DNA of 13,677 nucleotides from Candidatus Bipolaricaulota bacterium (GCA_015661965.1 DQVA01000085.1:1-13677); one strand, 5' to 3'. Positions 5,012 to 12,004 are shown, counted from the first letter of the stretch. The notes: generated by a model from the letters alone, not told the origin. Translations and numbers: made by a program.

Positions 5012-5782
5012 CTACCGCTGACAGCTGGGACAAAAGTAAGTACTACGTCCGGCGATCTTCACCCGGGCGATGGGGGCCCCGCAACCAGGGCACGCCTCCC
5101 CCGCCCGCCCGTACACGGAAAGCCGAAATTGGAACCCGCCCAGCTCCCCGGAGGGCTGGCGGTACTCGCCATCGGGCAGGGTGGTGCCCTTGCCGGCGAT
5201 CGCCTCCTCGAGTACCTGGGGGATGGCTTGTGCCAGGCGCTGCGCCTCCCCTTCGGTTAGGTCGGCAGCGGGCCGGCGTGGATCGATCCCGGCCCGGTAC
5301 AGGATCTCCGCCGCGTAGATGTTCCCGATCCCGGCGATCTTGCCCTGATCCAAAAGCCAATTCTTTATCGGCATCCGCGACCGCTTCAGGGCCCCCGGAA
5401 GCCAGGAGAGATCCCCAAACGGCTCCGGCCCCAGCCTCGGCTCGAACTGCGCCACCTCGGCCGTGGCCAGCCGCCGTCGGTCCACGAGGTACACCGCCCC
5501 ACCCGGGAAATGGAGCGCCAGCCGCACCCGCCCTGGAGGCGGAGCCTCCCCCCACACCAGCCGGCCGGACATGCGCAGATGGATCACCAGCGTTTTCCCC
5601 GGCAGCTCCAGCAGGATGTACTTGCCGCGCCGCCTGAGCGCCCGCACGGGCGCGGGAAGCGCCAGGGCGGCGGGGTCCAAGCCCAACCGGGGGTCGAACA
5701 CCTCCACCTTGAGGAGCGCCTCCCCCTGCACGCGCGGCCGCAGGGCCCTCACTGCCGTCTCCACCTCGGGAAGCTCCGGCAT
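5012..5782 (-). CDS. mutM: Formamidopyrimidine-DNA glycosylase
   Basis: Fpg/MutM is a bifunctional base-excision-repair enzyme that removes 8-oxoguanine and FapyG and nicks the strand. The catalytic PELPEVET N-terminus (Pro2 nucleophile, Glu3) starts directly after Met1. Lys54 lies in RRRGKYILLEL. The helix-two-turn-helix motif includes KIAGIGNIYAAE (Asn154). The C-terminal zinc finger is C231-x2-C234 and C251-x2-C254 with Arg246 before YFCPSC. Met71 (LRMSG) is the first void-filling residue, but the usual RRFG triad segment reads RRRLATAE, placing Leu105 where Phe normally intercalates. Length is 256 residues, slightly shorter than typical. It is first of a pair with the OsmC-like gene. Confidence 0.95.
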   Translation of the reverse strand: MPELPEVETAVRALRPRVQGEALLKVEVFDPRLGLDPAALALPAPVRALRRRGKYILLELPGKTLVIHLRMSGRLVWGEAPPPGRVRLALHFPGGAVYLVDRRRLATAEVAQFEPRLGPEPFGDLSWLPGALKRSRMPIKNWLLDQGKIAGIGNIYAAEILYRAGIDPRRPAADLTEGEAQRLAQAIPQVLEEAIAGKGTTLPDGEYRQPSGELGGFQFRLSVYGRAGEACPGCGAPIARVKIAGRSTYFCPSCQR

Positions 5783-5926
5783 TAGCCCCCCCTCATCCCT
5801 GGCTCAGCCGCCCCAACTTGTGGGCGGAGGGCTGGAGGGAGCACGCCCGGGCAGTGGCCGACCCGCCTCGCCGCAGCCGGCGTCGCACCGGCCCGGCACA
5901 GGCCGCGGCGAAGGACAGGCCTAGCT
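5783..5926. other. Intergenic 144 bp between mutM and the amidohydrolase
   Basis: This very GC-rich spacer lies between two minus-strand genes. I see a small GC inverted repeat (GCCGG/CCGGC around 5876-5892) but no U-tract, tRNA or recognisable RNA family. A GGGGGGG stretch precedes mutM and may be its ribosome site. No convincing promoter is visible. Confidence 0.4.
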
Positions 5927-7420
5927 TCACCTTTCATAGACGAGCTCCCCCCCGAGGAAGGTCATGTCCACCCGCAGCTCTTCCCAGGGCGCCTCGCAGG
6001 GATGGGCGGACAGGACCACCAAGTCGGCCAGATGCCCGGGTGAGATATCCCCCAGTTCCCCTTCGGAGCAGGTGGCGTAGGCCCCGCCGTGGGTATAGGC
6101 CCGGAACGCCGCCTGCCAGGGGAGCCGTTGGGCCGGCTGGGGGGGGTTGATGGCCCCGGGGAGCCCGTAAAGCGGTCCCATGGGCATGCCGTCCGAGCCG
6201 AACGCGAGCGGCACCCCCGCCTCCGCCACCCAGGCGTGGGGATCGATCACCGCGTCCCGCTGCGGGCCGAGCCGGGCCTGGTACAGTTTCCCTGGACCGG
6301 ACCAGCGGGCCGCGAAGTTAGGCTGCATGGAGGCGACCAATCCCAGCCTTCTCATCCTGCGGAGCTGCTCCCGGGTGGGGAGCTCCAAGTGTTCGATCCG
6401 ATGCCTGGCCTCCGGGTCCACCCCGGCAAGCTCGCAGGCGGAGATCGCCTCTTCGATGGCCCGATCTCCGATGGCGTGGATGGCCACCTGCAGCCCCGCC
6501 CCCTCTGCCCGGCGCACCAGGGCCGCCAGCTCGTCCCGGGTGAGGAGCAGCTCCCCCATTCCCCCTCCATCGGCATAGGGGGCGGTGAGGGCGGCGGTGC
6601 GGGCCCCCAGGGAGCCATCCACGAACGCCTTCAGCCCTTGGATCTGCACCAAGGAGGTCCCAAACCCGCGGCGGACGCTCAAGCCCACCAGTCGGTCCAG
6701 CTCCTCCCGTGGCAAGTAGAGGAAAGCCCGGGTCCTGAGCTGGCCCCGGGCTTCGGCCAGCTGCAAACTGGGGAGAACCCGGGGGCCGCCCATGTCGGCC
6801 ACGGAGGTGATCCCCAAGCTGGCGGCGAGCCGGGAGGCGGCGGCCGCCGCCTCCACCAAGGTCTCCTGTTCGGGCTGGGCACAGGCGAGGAGCTCCTGGG
6901 CCGCCTCCTCCCATAGGTGCCCCCGGTCCCGGTCCACCAGCTCCCCCTCCGGACGGCCGCAACGGGCCAGGGCCAGGGTGTTGGCCACCGCCAGGTGGCC
7001 GTCCACCCGCATCGCTATCACCGGCTGCTTGGGCAACCGCCGATCGAGATCAAGTCGTTCCAGGTAGCGGCGCTCCGGCCACACCGACTCATCCCACCCC
7101 CGACCCACCACCCAGCCCCCGGGACGGGCCCTCCCGGCGCGGGCCAGCAGTTCCAACGCCTCCGCCAGCGAGCGCGCCTGGGAGAGGTCCACATAGAACA
7201 CCTGATCCAACCCGGTCTGGATGAAGTGGACATGGGCGTCGAAGAAGCCCGCAACCAGCGGCCGCCCTTTCAGGTCCAGCAGCTCCGTCCCGGGGCCACG
7301 CAGGCGCAGCACCTCCTCGCTCCGCCCCACCGCCGCGATGCGACCACACCGCACCGCCACCGCGTCGGCCCCCCTTTCCAGGAGCAGGGGGGCATGGTAT
7401 AAGATGAGTTCGGGCGTCAT
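5927..7420 (-). CDS. Amidohydrolase family 3 protein (YtcJ-like metal-dependent hydrolase)
   Basis: This 497-residue protein is of the YtcJ/AepA-like amidohydrolase_3 group. It is a TIM-barrel enzyme with metal-site motifs DAHVHF (His63, His65), GLKAFVDGSLGARTAAL (Lys264), IHAIGDRA (His315), RIEHLE (His344) and AFGSDGMPM (Asp410). N- and C-terminal beta strands (LYHAPLLL; LADLVVLS) complete the composite domain. Substrates in this group are N-acyl or amide compounds and are rarely known. There is no signal peptide, so it is cytoplasmic. It is divergent from tsaC with only 26 bp between the starts. TATAAT sits 9 nt before the ATG, implying a nearly leaderless mRNA. It may continue into mutM and the OsmC-like gene, although a 144-bp spacer intervenes. 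Confidence 0.92.
   Translation of the reverse strand: MTPELILYHAPLLLERGADAVAVRCGRIAAVGRSEEVLRLRGPGTELLDLKGRPLVAGFFDAHVHFIQTGLDQVFYVDLSQARSLAEALELLARAGRARPGGWVVGRGWDESVWPERRYLERLDLDRRLPKQPVIAMRVDGHLAVANTLALARCGRPEGELVDRDRGHLWEEAAQELLACAQPEQETLVEAAAAASRLAASLGITSVADMGGPRVLPSLQLAEARGQLRTRAFLYLPREELDRLVGLSVRRGFGTSLVQIQGLKAFVDGSLGARTAALTAPYADGGGMGELLLTRDELAALVRRAEGAGLQVAIHAIGDRAIEEAISACELAGVDPEARHRIEHLELPTREQLRRMRRLGLVASMQPNFAARWSGPGKLYQARLGPQRDAVIDPHAWVAEAGVPLAFGSDGMPMGPLYGLPGAINPPQPAQRLPWQAAFRAYTHGGAYATCSEGELGDISPGHLADLVVLSAHPCEAPWEELRVDMTFLGGELVYER
7375..7403 (+). promoter_or_regulatory. Candidate promoter of tsaC inside the divergent gene's 5' end
   Basis: TTTCCA (7375-7380), a spacer of exactly 17 nt and TATAAG (7398-7403) lie on the plus strand. 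The predicted start is near 7410, giving a leader of about 37 nt for tsaC. The promoter overlaps the first codons of the amidohydrolase, so the two divergent units may interfere. Confidence 0.45.
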
Positions 7421-7429
7421 GGCCTCGGG

Positions 7430-7435
7430 ATTATA
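7430..7435 (-). promoter_or_regulatory. -10 box of the amidohydrolase
   Basis: A perfect TATAAT on the minus strand ends 9 nt before the ATG at 7420. A start 7 nt beyond the box leaves only about a 3-nt leader. No good -35 hexamer is present at 17 nt. Confidence 0.5.
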
Positions 7436-7446
7436 GCGAGGGCAGT

Positions 7447-8472
7447 ATGGAGCACGACACGAAGCTGCTGGGTTGCAGCGAAGCCGATATCGCCCAGGCG
7501 GCGGCCATCATCCGCGCCGGGGGGTTGGTGGCTTTTCCCACCGAGACGGTGTACGGACTGGGGGCAGATGCCCTATCGGCTCAGGCAGTGGCCCGCATCT
7601 TCGAGGCAAAGGCCCGCCCGCGGTTCGACCCCGTGATCGTCCACGTAGCCTCCTGGGAGGAGGCGGAGCGGCTGTGGTGGAACGTTCCGGAGCTGGCTCG
7701 GAAGCTAGCGGAGCGGTTCTGGCCTGGCCCCCTGACGCTGGTGCTTCCCAAGTCCCAATTGGTGCCGGACATCGTGACGGCCGGCCTGTCCACGGTGGCG
7801 ATCCGGATGCCGGACCATGACGCGGCACTGGCCCTGATCCGGGCCGCCGGCCGGCCCATCGCCGCGCCCTCGGCCAACCGATTCGGTCGCCCCAGCCCTA
7901 CCCATCACGAGCACGTGTTGGAATCGCTGGGAGGGAAGATAGAGGCGGTGCTCGCTTGTGGCCCTACCCCGGTGGGGATCGAGTCCACCGTGGTGTCCCT
8001 GCTGGAGGCCCCGCCCCGGGTGCTCAGGCCCGGAGGCACCCCGCTTGAGGCCCTGCGGGAGGTAGTGGGGGAACTGCGGCTGGAGCCCCCGCGGGTGGAC
8101 CAAGGGGCCGCCCCGGCCCCGGGCACCCTGCCCCGCCATTATGTCCCTGAAACCCCGCTGTTCCTGTTGGCGGGAGGGACACTTGCTCGGGGCGAGAAGC
8201 TTCCCCGCAAGCGCTGCGGCTTGCTTGCCTTTCGTCACGGCTGGCACGATTTCGCCCGGGTAGAGGTGTTGTCGGGGTCGGGGGATCTCCGGGAGGCGGC
8301 GGCGAACTTCTTCTCCGCCTTGCATGCCCTGGACCGGGCTGGGCTGGCCGCCATCGTTGCCGAGCCAGTGCCGGAGGAGGGGCTCGGGGTGGCGATCATG
8401 GACCGGCTCAAGCGGGCCGCCGCCGGCCGGGCCCGCCTGGATGCAACCTGGGTGTGGATTTCTAGGAGGTAG
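7447..8472 (+). CDS. tsaC: L-threonylcarbamoyladenylate synthase (TsaC/Sua5 type)
   Basis: This enzyme makes threonylcarbamoyl-AMP from threonine, bicarbonate and ATP, the first step of t6A modification at position 37 of ANN-decoding tRNAs. The YrdC domain (about residues 10-210) shows GGLVAFPTETVYGLGADAL (25-43), AKARPRFDPVIVHV, FWPGPLTLVLP, VAIRMPDHD, APSANRFGRPSPT and IESTVVSLL. A C-terminal Sua5 domain (about 230-341) makes it the long form, joined by the linker containing LPRHYVPETP. The AKARP sequence carries Ala where Gly is usual (KGRP). The ribosome site is only GAGGG. The pfpI-like gene follows with its AGGAGG inside the tsaC end, so the two form an operon. Confidence 0.96.
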   Translation: MEHDTKLLGCSEADIAQAAAIIRAGGLVAFPTETVYGLGADALSAQAVARIFEAKARPRFDPVIVHVASWEEAERLWWNVPELARKLAERFWPGPLTLVLPKSQLVPDIVTAGLSTVAIRMPDHDAALALIRAAGRPIAAPSANRFGRPSPTHHEHVLESLGGKIEAVLACGPTPVGIESTVVSLLEAPPRVLRPGGTPLEALREVVGELRLEPPRVDQGAAPAPGTLPRHYVPETPLFLLAGGTLARGEKLPRKRCGLLAFRHGWHDFARVEVLSGSGDLREAAANFFSALHALDRAGLAAIVAEPVPEEGLGVAIMDRLKRAAAGRARLDATWVWISRR

Positions 8473-8473
8473 A

Positions 8474-8992
8474 ATGGAACTAGCTGGCAAGAAAGTAGCG
8501 GTGTTGGTGGCAGACCTGTACCAGGAACTGGAGTACTGGTACCCCTACCTGCGGCTCCAAGAGGCAGGGGCAGAAGTGGTGGCGGTGGGCCCGGAGAGGG
8601 GGGAGTACAAGAGCAAACTAGGCTATCCCGCCCAGGCGGACTTCGGCGCTAGGGAGGTACGGGCCGAGGACTTCGACGCGGTGGTCATCCCTGGCGGTTA
8701 CGCTCCGGATTACCTGAGGAGGAGCCCGGAGCTGGTTGCGTTGGTGCGCGAGCTGGCCCAGTCCGGCAAACCGGTGGCCGCCATCTGCCATGGGGGGTGG
8801 CTGCTGTGCTCGGCCCGAGTGGTGAAAGGGAAGCGGGTGACCAGCTTCTACGCCATCCGGGACGACCTTGAGAACGCGGGAGCGACCTGGGTTGATGAGC
8901 CGGTGGTGCGGGATGGGAACCTGATCACCTCGCGGGTGCCGAGCGACCTGCCGGCCTTCCTGCGGGAGATCATCGCCGCACTTACGGAGTAG
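8474..8992 (+). CDS. DJ-1/PfpI family protein
   Basis: This 172-residue cytoplasmic protein is of the PfpI/YhbO branch. The nucleophile elbow AAICHGGWLL holds Cys105 followed by His106, and the conserved Glu is Glu20 in ELEYWYPYLRLQEAG. VVIPGGYAPDYLR and GKRVTSFYAIRDDLENAG are typical PfpI segments. Members have been described as intracellular proteases, chaperones or glyoxalase/deglycase-type enzymes that handle methylglyoxal damage; the activity of this one cannot be told from sequence. The start at 8474 follows AGGAGG located in the last codons of tsaC, one base after that gene's stop, indicating translational coupling. Its stop lies 3 nt from the 3' end of the convergent tRNA array. Confidence 0.92.
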   Translation: MELAGKKVAVLVADLYQELEYWYPYLRLQEAGAEVVAVGPERGEYKSKLGYPAQADFGAREVRAEDFDAVVIPGGYAPDYLRRSPELVALVRELAQSGKPVAAICHGGWLLCSARVVKGKRVTSFYAIRDDLENAGATWVDEPVVRDGNLITSRVPSDLPAFLREIIAALTE

Positions 8993-8995
8993 CTG

Positions 8996-9070
8996 CGCGC
9001 CCGGGAGGACTCGAACCCCCAACCCTCGGCTCCGAAGGCCGATGCTCTGTTCCGATTGAGCTACGGGCGC
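8996..9070 (-). tRNA. tRNA-Arg (UCG)
   Basis: Acceptor GCGCCCG/CGGGCGC, anticodon loop CTTCGGA (anticodon TCG, reading CGA and related CGN), T-arm GGGGGTTCGAGTCCTCC and discriminator G. The next genomic bases are CAG, so CCA is not encoded, unlike the other six tRNAs here. It is last in the five-tRNA array, and its 5' end directly abuts the CCA of tRNA-His. Confidence 0.93.
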
Positions 9071-9146
9071 TGGGAGGAGCGACGGGACTCGAACCCGCAA
9101 CCCCTGCGGCCACAGCGCAGTGCTCTGCCTTTGAGCTACGCTCCCC
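9071..9146 (-). tRNA. tRNA-His (GUG)
   Basis: Acceptor GGGAGCG/CGCTCCT and anticodon loop CTGTGGC (anticodon GTG). The encoded G at position -1 (9146) pairs with discriminator C73, the identity element for histidine. CCA is encoded at 9071-9073 and touches the first base of the following tRNA-Arg. With G-1 counted, its 5' end also touches the CCA of the preceding tRNA-Arg(UCU). Confidence 0.95.
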
Positions 9147-9224
9147 TGGCGCGCCCGGGAGGACTCGAACCCCCGACCTGCGGCTTAGAAGGCCGCTGCT
9201 CTGGTCCAACTGAGCTACGGGCGC
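9147..9224 (-). tRNA. tRNA-Arg (UCU)
   Basis: Acceptor GCGCCCG/CGGGCGC, anticodon loop CTTCTAA (anticodon TCT, reading AGA/AGG), discriminator G and encoded CCA (9147-9149). Its acceptor 3' strand and T-arm are nearly identical to those of tRNA-Arg(UCG), so the two are probably paralogous copies flanking tRNA-His. Confidence 0.95.
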
Positions 9225-9227
9225 CGT

Positions 9228-9263
9228 TCACCCCACGAAAAGCCGCGCAGCTATTTGGGGTGA
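9228..9263 (-). repeat. Inverted repeat in the Gly-Arg tRNA spacer
   Basis: TCACCCC (9228-9234) and GGGGTGA (9257-9263) flank a 22-nt loop in the 41-nt spacer between tRNA-Gly and tRNA-Arg(UCU). On the minus strand a small AGCT/GGCT stem within it is followed by TTTT, so it could be a weak attenuator or an RNase processing hairpin. Confidence 0.4.
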
Positions 9264-9265
9264 CC

Positions 9266-9339
9266 TGGAGCGGGTAGCGGGAATCGAACCCGCGTCACTG
9301 GCTTGGAAGGCCAGTGCTCTACCATTGAGCTATACCCGC
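9266..9339 (-). tRNA. tRNA-Gly (UCC)
   Basis: 74 nt with CCA. Acceptor GCGGGTA/TACCCGC, anticodon loop CTTCCAA (anticodon TCC, reading GGA/GGG), discriminator U as usual for glycine, T-arm GTTCGATTC and encoded CCA at 9266-9268. It lies 9 nt downstream of tRNA-Pro(CGG) in the array. Confidence 0.96.
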
Positions 9340-9348
9340 CTCCCGTTC

Positions 9349-9426
9349 TGGTCGGAGAGGGCGGATTCGAACCGCCGACCTCAGCGTCCCGAACGCTGCG
9401 CGCTAACCAGGCTGCGCTACTCTCCG
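9349..9426 (-). tRNA. tRNA-Pro (CGG)
   Basis: 78 nt with CCA. Acceptor CGGAGAG/CTCTCCG, anticodon loop TTCGGGA (anticodon CGG, reading CCG), discriminator A and encoded CCA at 9349-9351. It is first in the array, 21 nt after the htrA stop. A TAAAAT 9 nt upstream may give the array its own promoter; otherwise it is read through from htrA. Confidence 0.96.
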
Positions 9427-9435
9427 ACCCACCCT

Positions 9436-9441
9436 ATTTTA
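9436..9441 (-). promoter_or_regulatory. -10 box of the five-tRNA array
   Basis: TAAAAT on the minus strand ends 9 nt before the mature 5' end of tRNA-Pro(CGG). This box-to-tRNA distance matches the other two tRNA units in the window. No convincing -35 is present; that position falls in the last htrA codons. Confidence 0.4.
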
Positions 9442-9447
9442 CCCGAA

Positions 9448-10866
9448 CTAGCGGAGGAGGAGGAACCTCGTGCGACCCCCCCTGAGGACCGTGAGCAGCA
9501 CCTCCTCGTCCTCGGAGAGGTCTTGGACGGCGGCGTTCCAGTCCTGGACGGTGATGATGGGCTGGCGGTTCACCTCCAGGATCACGTCGCCCTCCTCCAC
9601 CCCGCCCCAGTAGGCCTTGGAGCCGGGTTCCACCGCCACCACCACCACCCCGCGGGTGGTGTCCAAGCCATACCTTTCCGCCAACTCCGGGGTGATGGCC
9701 TGGACGGTGAGCCCGAATTTCCGGATGCCCTGCTCGGACTCCTCAGGCTGCAGCCCGGCCAGTTCCTCCTCGCTGGGGCGCTCGCCCAGGGTGACGGGCA
9801 CCGTCAGCCGCTCCCCATCCCGGATGATCTCCAGCTGCACCACCTCACCGGGGGTGCGGTACATGATCTCGGTCTGGAGCTCATCGGTGCTCCCCACCGG
9901 CACCCCGTCCACGGATACGATCACGTCGCCCGACTGCAGTCCGGCTTCCTGGGCGGGGGAGCCGGGCACCACGTCCGCCACCAACACCCCTTCACCCGGG
10001 GCGACCCCGAACTGCTCCTCCATCCCCGGGGTGATGTTCTGGATGTACACCCCTAGCCAGCCGCGGGTCACCACCCCCTGGGAGATCAGTTGGGGAAGCA
10101 CCCGCTTGATTTCGTCGATGGGCACGGCGAAGTTGATCCCCTCCACCGCCAAGCCCATCCCGGTCTGGCGGGCGATGATGGTGTTCATCCCCACCACTTC
10201 GCCCGAGGCGTTCACCAACGGCCCCCCGGAGTTACCGGGGTTGATGGCGGCATCGGTCTGGATCATGCGCCGGAAGTAGCCCGAGCCGTCCGGCCGGGGC
10301 ACGCTCCGGTTCAGGGCGGACACGATCCCCAATGTGACCGTGTAATCGAACCCAAGCGGGTTGCCGATGGCGATCACCCAATCCCCCACTTCCAGGGCGC
10401 TGGAGCTCCCCAGGGGGGCGGTGGGGAGATCGTCGGCGTCCTTGAGCGCCAACACCGCCAGGTCCAACCACTGATCGGTCCCCACCAGCTCCGCCTGGAG
10501 TATCCGACCATCCTGAGCGGTAATCCTGATGGCCTCGGCACCGTCCACCACATGCAGGTTGGTGAGCACGTACTTTGCTCCCCCGAACTCCACGATGAAC
10601 CCGGACCCCAGGGAGGTCACCTGCCGTTCCCCGAACGGGGGCTCCCCGAAGAACCGGCGGAAGAACGGGTCCTGGAACAGTTCCTCCCACCAACCGCTTA
10701 GCTGCTTGGTGGCATCCACCCGCACCACGGCCGGGGCCACCTGGGAGATGGCCGCCTTGATGGCTGCCTGGCCGGATAGGGCGATCTGATCCTGCACCGA
10801 TCCCTGCGCCAGGGCAAGGGAAACCACGAAAAGGGCCGCGAACAAGCCGAACAACACCTTCCGCAT
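9448..10866 (-). CDS. htrA: HtrA/DegP-family serine protease with two PDZ domains
   Basis: This exported protein-quality-control protease has 472 residues. The ATG at 10866 is chosen because AGGAGGTGAT precedes it and residues 1-20 then form a clear Sec signal peptide (MRKVLFGLFAALFVVSLALA). The trypsin-like domain shows His105 (LTNLHVVDG), Asp135 (WLDLAVL) and Ser213 (NPGNSGGPL). PDZ1 spans about 265-360 (GWLGVYIQ; VVPGSPAQEAGLQSGDVIVSVDG) and PDZ2 about 382-468 (GLTVQAI; GGVEEGDVILEVN). No membrane anchor follows, so it resembles soluble DegP/DegQ, acting outside the cytoplasmic membrane. It is divergent from the PP-loop gene. A 6-2-6 inverted repeat lies in the shared upstream region, and the tRNA array follows on the same strand. 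Confidence 0.95.
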   Translation of the reverse strand: MRKVLFGLFAALFVVSLALAQGSVQDQIALSGQAAIKAAISQVAPAVVRVDATKQLSGWWEELFQDPFFRRFFGEPPFGERQVTSLGSGFIVEFGGAKYVLTNLHVVDGAEAIRITAQDGRILQAELVGTDQWLDLAVLALKDADDLPTAPLGSSSALEVGDWVIAIGNPLGFDYTVTLGIVSALNRSVPRPDGSGYFRRMIQTDAAINPGNSGGPLVNASGEVVGMNTIIARQTGMGLAVEGINFAVPIDEIKRVLPQLISQGVVTRGWLGVYIQNITPGMEEQFGVAPGEGVLVADVVPGSPAQEAGLQSGDVIVSVDGVPVGSTDELQTEIMYRTPGEVVQLEIIRDGERLTVPVTLGERPSEEELAGLQPEESEQGIRKFGLTVQAITPELAERYGLDTTRGVVVVAVEPGSKAYWGGVEEGDVILEVNRQPIITVQDWNAAVQDLSEDEEVLLTVLRGGRTRFLLLR

Positions 10867-10902
10867 CCTCACATCACCTCCTCGTAGGCTAAACCTCATT
10901 CT

Positions 10903-10916
10903 CACACGCCCGTGTG
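10903..10916. repeat. Inverted repeat CACACG-CC-CGTGTG in the htrA upstream region
   Basis: Perfect 6-bp arms around a 2-bp centre lie 37 bp upstream of the htrA ATG, where a promoter or operator would sit. It could bind a dimeric regulator of htrA, but a chance repeat in GC-rich DNA is possible. Confidence 0.35.
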
Positions 10917-10972
10917 CACGCTCCCTGGAGCTTTTGTGAAGATTCCGTGGAGGAAGGAGCCCCCTCCTGGGG

Positions 10973-10978
10973 TATGAT
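10973..10978 (+). promoter_or_regulatory. -10 box of the PP-loop gene
   Basis: TATGAT ends exactly 9 nt before the ATG at 10988. No ribosome binding site lies between, which suggests an mRNA starting within about 3 nt of the start codon. No good -35 is visible at 17 nt. Confidence 0.5.
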
Positions 10979-10987
10979 ACTCGGGAA

Positions 10988-12001
10988 ATGGCACGGGAGC
11001 AGGTGAAGGCCATCGCCCTCCTCTCGGGGGGGCTAGATTCCGCCTTGGCGGCGGCGCTGACCAAGAGGTTGGGGTTCGGGGTGGTGGGGGTGAACTTCTC
11101 CACCGGCTTCTGCACCGGCCAAGGCCGCTGCGACACGGTGCTGGCCACGGGACAGGCCCTGGGGATCCCGGTGCGGCTTCTGGACGTGGCCGAGGAATAT
11201 CTGGAGGTGGTGCGATACCCCAAGTTCGGCTACGGCTCGGGGATGAACCCCTGCCTGGACTGTCGGATCTTCATGCTCCGCAAGGCGCGGGAGCTTTTGG
11301 CAGGGGAGGGAGCCCAGTTCGTGGTCACCGGGGAGGTGCTCGGGCAGCGGCCCATGTCGCAACATTACCGGGCGCTTAAGCTGGTGGCCGATGAATCGGG
11401 CCTGGGGGATCGGCTAGTGCGGCCCCTGTCCGGTCGTCTCCTCCCCCCTACCTGGCCGGAAAAACAGGGGCTGGTACGGCGCGAGGACTGGCTGGACATC
11501 CAGGGCCGCTCCCGCCGCAGGCAGCTCGCCCTGGCCAGGGAATGGGGGATCGAGGCGTTCGGGCAGCCGGCGGGCGGGTGTTGCATCCTGCTGGAGAAGG
11601 CGTACGCGGCCCGGCTCAAAGACGCGTTCGCCCACCGGGGCCCGGCTGCCCTTGAGTTTGAGGACTTCGCCCTGCTCCGACACGGGAGGCATTTTCGCCT
11701 CTCCCCCAAGGCGAAGCTGATCGTGGGGAGGGACGAGACGGAGAACGCAGTGCTGGCCGGATTCGCGAAAGGTAGGATCCGGCTGGAGTTCCCGGATGTG
11801 CCTGGCCCCACCGCCCTGGTGGAGGGGGAGGTGGACGAGGAGCTGCTAACGCTGGCGGCCTGCATCGCCGCCCGCTACGCCGACGCCCCGCCCGACCGAG
11901 AAGTGCGACTCCAGGTATTTTCCGGTGCGGGAGGGCGGGAGCTGTGGGTGAAGCCATTGTCTCCGGACGATCCCCGGCTGCGGGCCCTGCGGGTGGGCTA
12001 G
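10988..12001 (+). CDS. PP-loop ATPase, ThiI/MnmA-like tRNA thiolation family, with DUF814-like C-terminus
   Basis: This 337-residue protein has an N-terminal adenine-nucleotide alpha hydrolase domain with the ATP-pyrophosphatase loop LLSGGLDSALA (SGGLDS at 13-18), as in ThiI and MnmA, which adenylate tRNA uridines before sulfur transfer. Cysteines occur in NPCLDC (Cys89, Cys92) and GGCCIL (Cys198, Cys199). This could be a disulfide relay or the ligands of a [4Fe-4S] cluster, as in cluster-dependent tRNA thiolases. The C-terminal third (about 225-337, with RHGRHFRLSPKAKLIVGRDETEN) resembles DUF814/NFACT-R. There is no THUMP domain, so this is not classical ThiI. Cytoplasmic. It is divergent from htrA and followed by a tRNA-Pro unit. 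The exact modified nucleoside is not determinable. Confidence 0.85.
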   Translation: MAREQVKAIALLSGGLDSALAAALTKRLGFGVVGVNFSTGFCTGQGRCDTVLATGQALGIPVRLLDVAEEYLEVVRYPKFGYGSGMNPCLDCRIFMLRKARELLAGEGAQFVVTGEVLGQRPMSQHYRALKLVADESGLGDRLVRPLSGRLLPPTWPEKQGLVRREDWLDIQGRSRRRQLALAREWGIEAFGQPAGGCCILLEKAYAARLKDAFAHRGPAALEFEDFALLRHGRHFRLSPKAKLIVGRDETENAVLAGFAKGRIRLEFPDVPGPTALVEGEVDEELLTLAACIAARYADAPPDREVRLQVFSGAGGRELWVKPLSPDDPRLRALRVG

Positions 12002-12004
12002 GGG

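Noticed and set aside
4618..5637. 339-codon plus-strand open frame
   Set aside because: It lies antisense to osmC-like and mutM and encodes a Pro/Arg/Ser-rich product; the opposite strand has clear families.
5783..5926. SRP RNA or another small structured RNA upstream of mutM
   Set aside because: GC-rich and foldable, but it lacks the conserved SRP tip motif or any other signature I know.
8997..9175. CRISPR-like or mobile direct repeats (about 24 nt repeated at 8997 and 9151)
   Set aside because: They are the acceptor and T-arm halves of two paralogous tRNA-Arg genes.
10867..11223. N-terminal extension of the HtrA frame to a 591-residue protein
   Set aside because: The extra sequence overlaps the divergent PP-loop gene and is low-complexity Arg/Ser-rich. 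The internal ATG at 10866 has a strong ribosome site and starts a signal peptide.
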